Shown one piece after another: positions 26,304 through 26,638 of a stretch of DNA of 26,638 nucleotides (positions are counted from its first letter, which is position 1; each line of letters begins with the position of its first letter). This stretch comes from JBEHWX01 sp048498995 (GTDB lineage Bacteria > Bacteroidota > Ignavibacteria > OLB7). The stretch covers positions 1 through 26,638 of the forward strand of contig JBEHWX010000083.1 of assembly GCA_048498995.1 (NCBI GenBank), read 5' to 3'. The notes beneath the pieces are model-generated. The model worked only from the letters and a program-made list of their open reading frames with translations. It made no database searches and was not told the origin of the DNA. The position numbers were made by a program, and so were the translations under genes.

Positions 26304-26464
26304 TTCGGACGCGGGAGGATCATCCGGATGCGGGAGGATCATCCGGATGCGGGGGATCGTCCGGATGCGGGGGATCGTTCGGATGCGGGGGATCGTTCGG
26401 ATGCGGGGGATCGTTCGGATGCGGGGGATCGTTCGGATGCGGGGGATCGTTCGGATGCGGGGGA
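26304..26464. repeat. 18/19-bp tandem array, nine units
   Basis: Unit starts lie at 26304, 26323, 26342, 26360, 26378, 26396, 26414, 26432 and 26450. The first two intervals are 19 bp and the rest 18 bp. The common unit is TTCGGATGCGGGGGATCG, the first copies are diverged and the middle ones are identical. The gradient suggests expansion at the right side. Confidence 0.92.
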
Positions 26465-26504
26465 AAGACCCCCGCTTATCATACCGGCACCCGTTCCGGG
26501 TGCC
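26457..26504. other. Two hairpins at the end of the 18-bp array
   Basis: GCGGGGG-AAAGA-CCCCCGC (26457-26475) begins inside the last array unit. GGCACCCG-TTC-CGGGTGCC (26486-26504) follows. Both are perfect. They may be transcription stops from either side or parts of a mobile repeat. Confidence 0.65.
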
Positions 26505-26556
26505 AGAGAAAGGCCGGATCGGAGGACGCGTGGGGTGGGGCGTATCCGGTGGCGGC

Positions 26557-26605
26557 GGGGACGATACGGCCATCGGGGACGATACGGCCATCGGGGACGA
26601 TGACG
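26557..26605. repeat. Second 18-bp tandem repeat (about three units)
   Basis: GGGGACGATACGGCCATC is repeated at 26557 and 26575. A third, diverged copy starts at 26593 (GGGGACGATGACGGCC). The period equals that of the larger array but the sequence differs. Confidence 0.85.
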
Positions 26606-26638
26606 GCCCTGTCCGCCCGCCCGGCCTTCGAACAGGCG

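Larger units (their letters stand above)
26231..26638. other. Repeat-rich right contig end
   Basis: No gene is supported. The 408 bp hold the terminator (26271-26297), the 18-bp array (26304-26464), two hairpins and a second short 18-bp array (26557-26605). Frames open on both strands are only translations of the repeats. Confidence 0.7.

Noticed and set aside
26304..26464. 18-bp array as a CRISPR
   Set aside because: Units adjoin without unique spacers, are too short, and no cas gene is present.
26175..26591. Minus-strand frame with TIPRIR repeats as a repeat protein
   Set aside because: The six-residue repeat is only the translation of the 18-bp DNA array, and the frame enters the end of the propeller gene.

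Overview
The window is one GC-rich bacterial contig (about two thirds G+C by eye) whose left end runs into an artefact-like poly-C tract. The likely source is the FCB (Bacteroidota/Chlorobiota/Ignavibacteria-Kapabacteria) group. Four points support this. A secreted protein ends in a type IX secretion (T9SS)-like C-terminal domain. A lipoprotein and an outer-membrane protein of the Ignavibacteria/Bacteroidota style sit side by side. The ClpB and P5C dehydrogenase sequences fit the group. Two promoter-like sites match the Bacteroidota pattern TTTG-N19-TAnnTTTG. Several genes nevertheless have good Shine-Dalgarno sites, so the exact phylum stays open; a Gemmatimonadota-like lineage is the main alternative.

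Left part (1-2818): the 5' part of an ATP-dependent, LigD-type DNA ligase (minus strand, cut by the contig edge) and a DUF5343-like gene (minus). The two gaps upstream of these genes carry dense clusters of the heptamer GGACGGC/GCCGTCC, and one also holds a 26-bp palindrome. Then come a double-kinase hybrid sensor with an ethylene-receptor-like, copper-site membrane domain (2819-5758, minus) and, divergent from it, a DUF305 lipoprotein with two HH motifs (6060-6776) and a small secreted glycine-rich protein (6941-7453).

Middle (7607-19670, all minus): a UbiB/ABC1 kinase-like protein, a TPR lipoprotein whose start codon lies in a strong hairpin, a ClpB that stops at the beginning of its middle domain, a one-TM PAS histidine kinase with a periplasmic FG-GAP/beta-propeller-like region, ispF, an outer-membrane protein, a DNRLRE-like lipoprotein and glgA. 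The lipoprotein and outer-membrane protein genes overlap by 14 nt, and ispF follows closely, so these three look like one transcription unit.

Right part (20162-26638, all plus): a GH3/NagZ-like glycosidase, an array of short palindromes in two facing orientations with covarying stems, a P5C dehydrogenase carrying a lysine/alanine-rich histone H1-like tail, and a secreted Asp-box beta-propeller with a T9SS tail. The contig then ends in an 18-bp tandem array and hairpins.

The most unusual items are the truncated ClpB, the aldehyde dehydrogenase with an H1-like tail, the ethylene-receptor-like double kinase next to a possible copper-binding DUF305 protein, the covarying palindrome array, and the heptamer clusters around the DUF5343 gene. 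No CRISPR array, tRNA, rRNA, transposase or phage gene was recognised.
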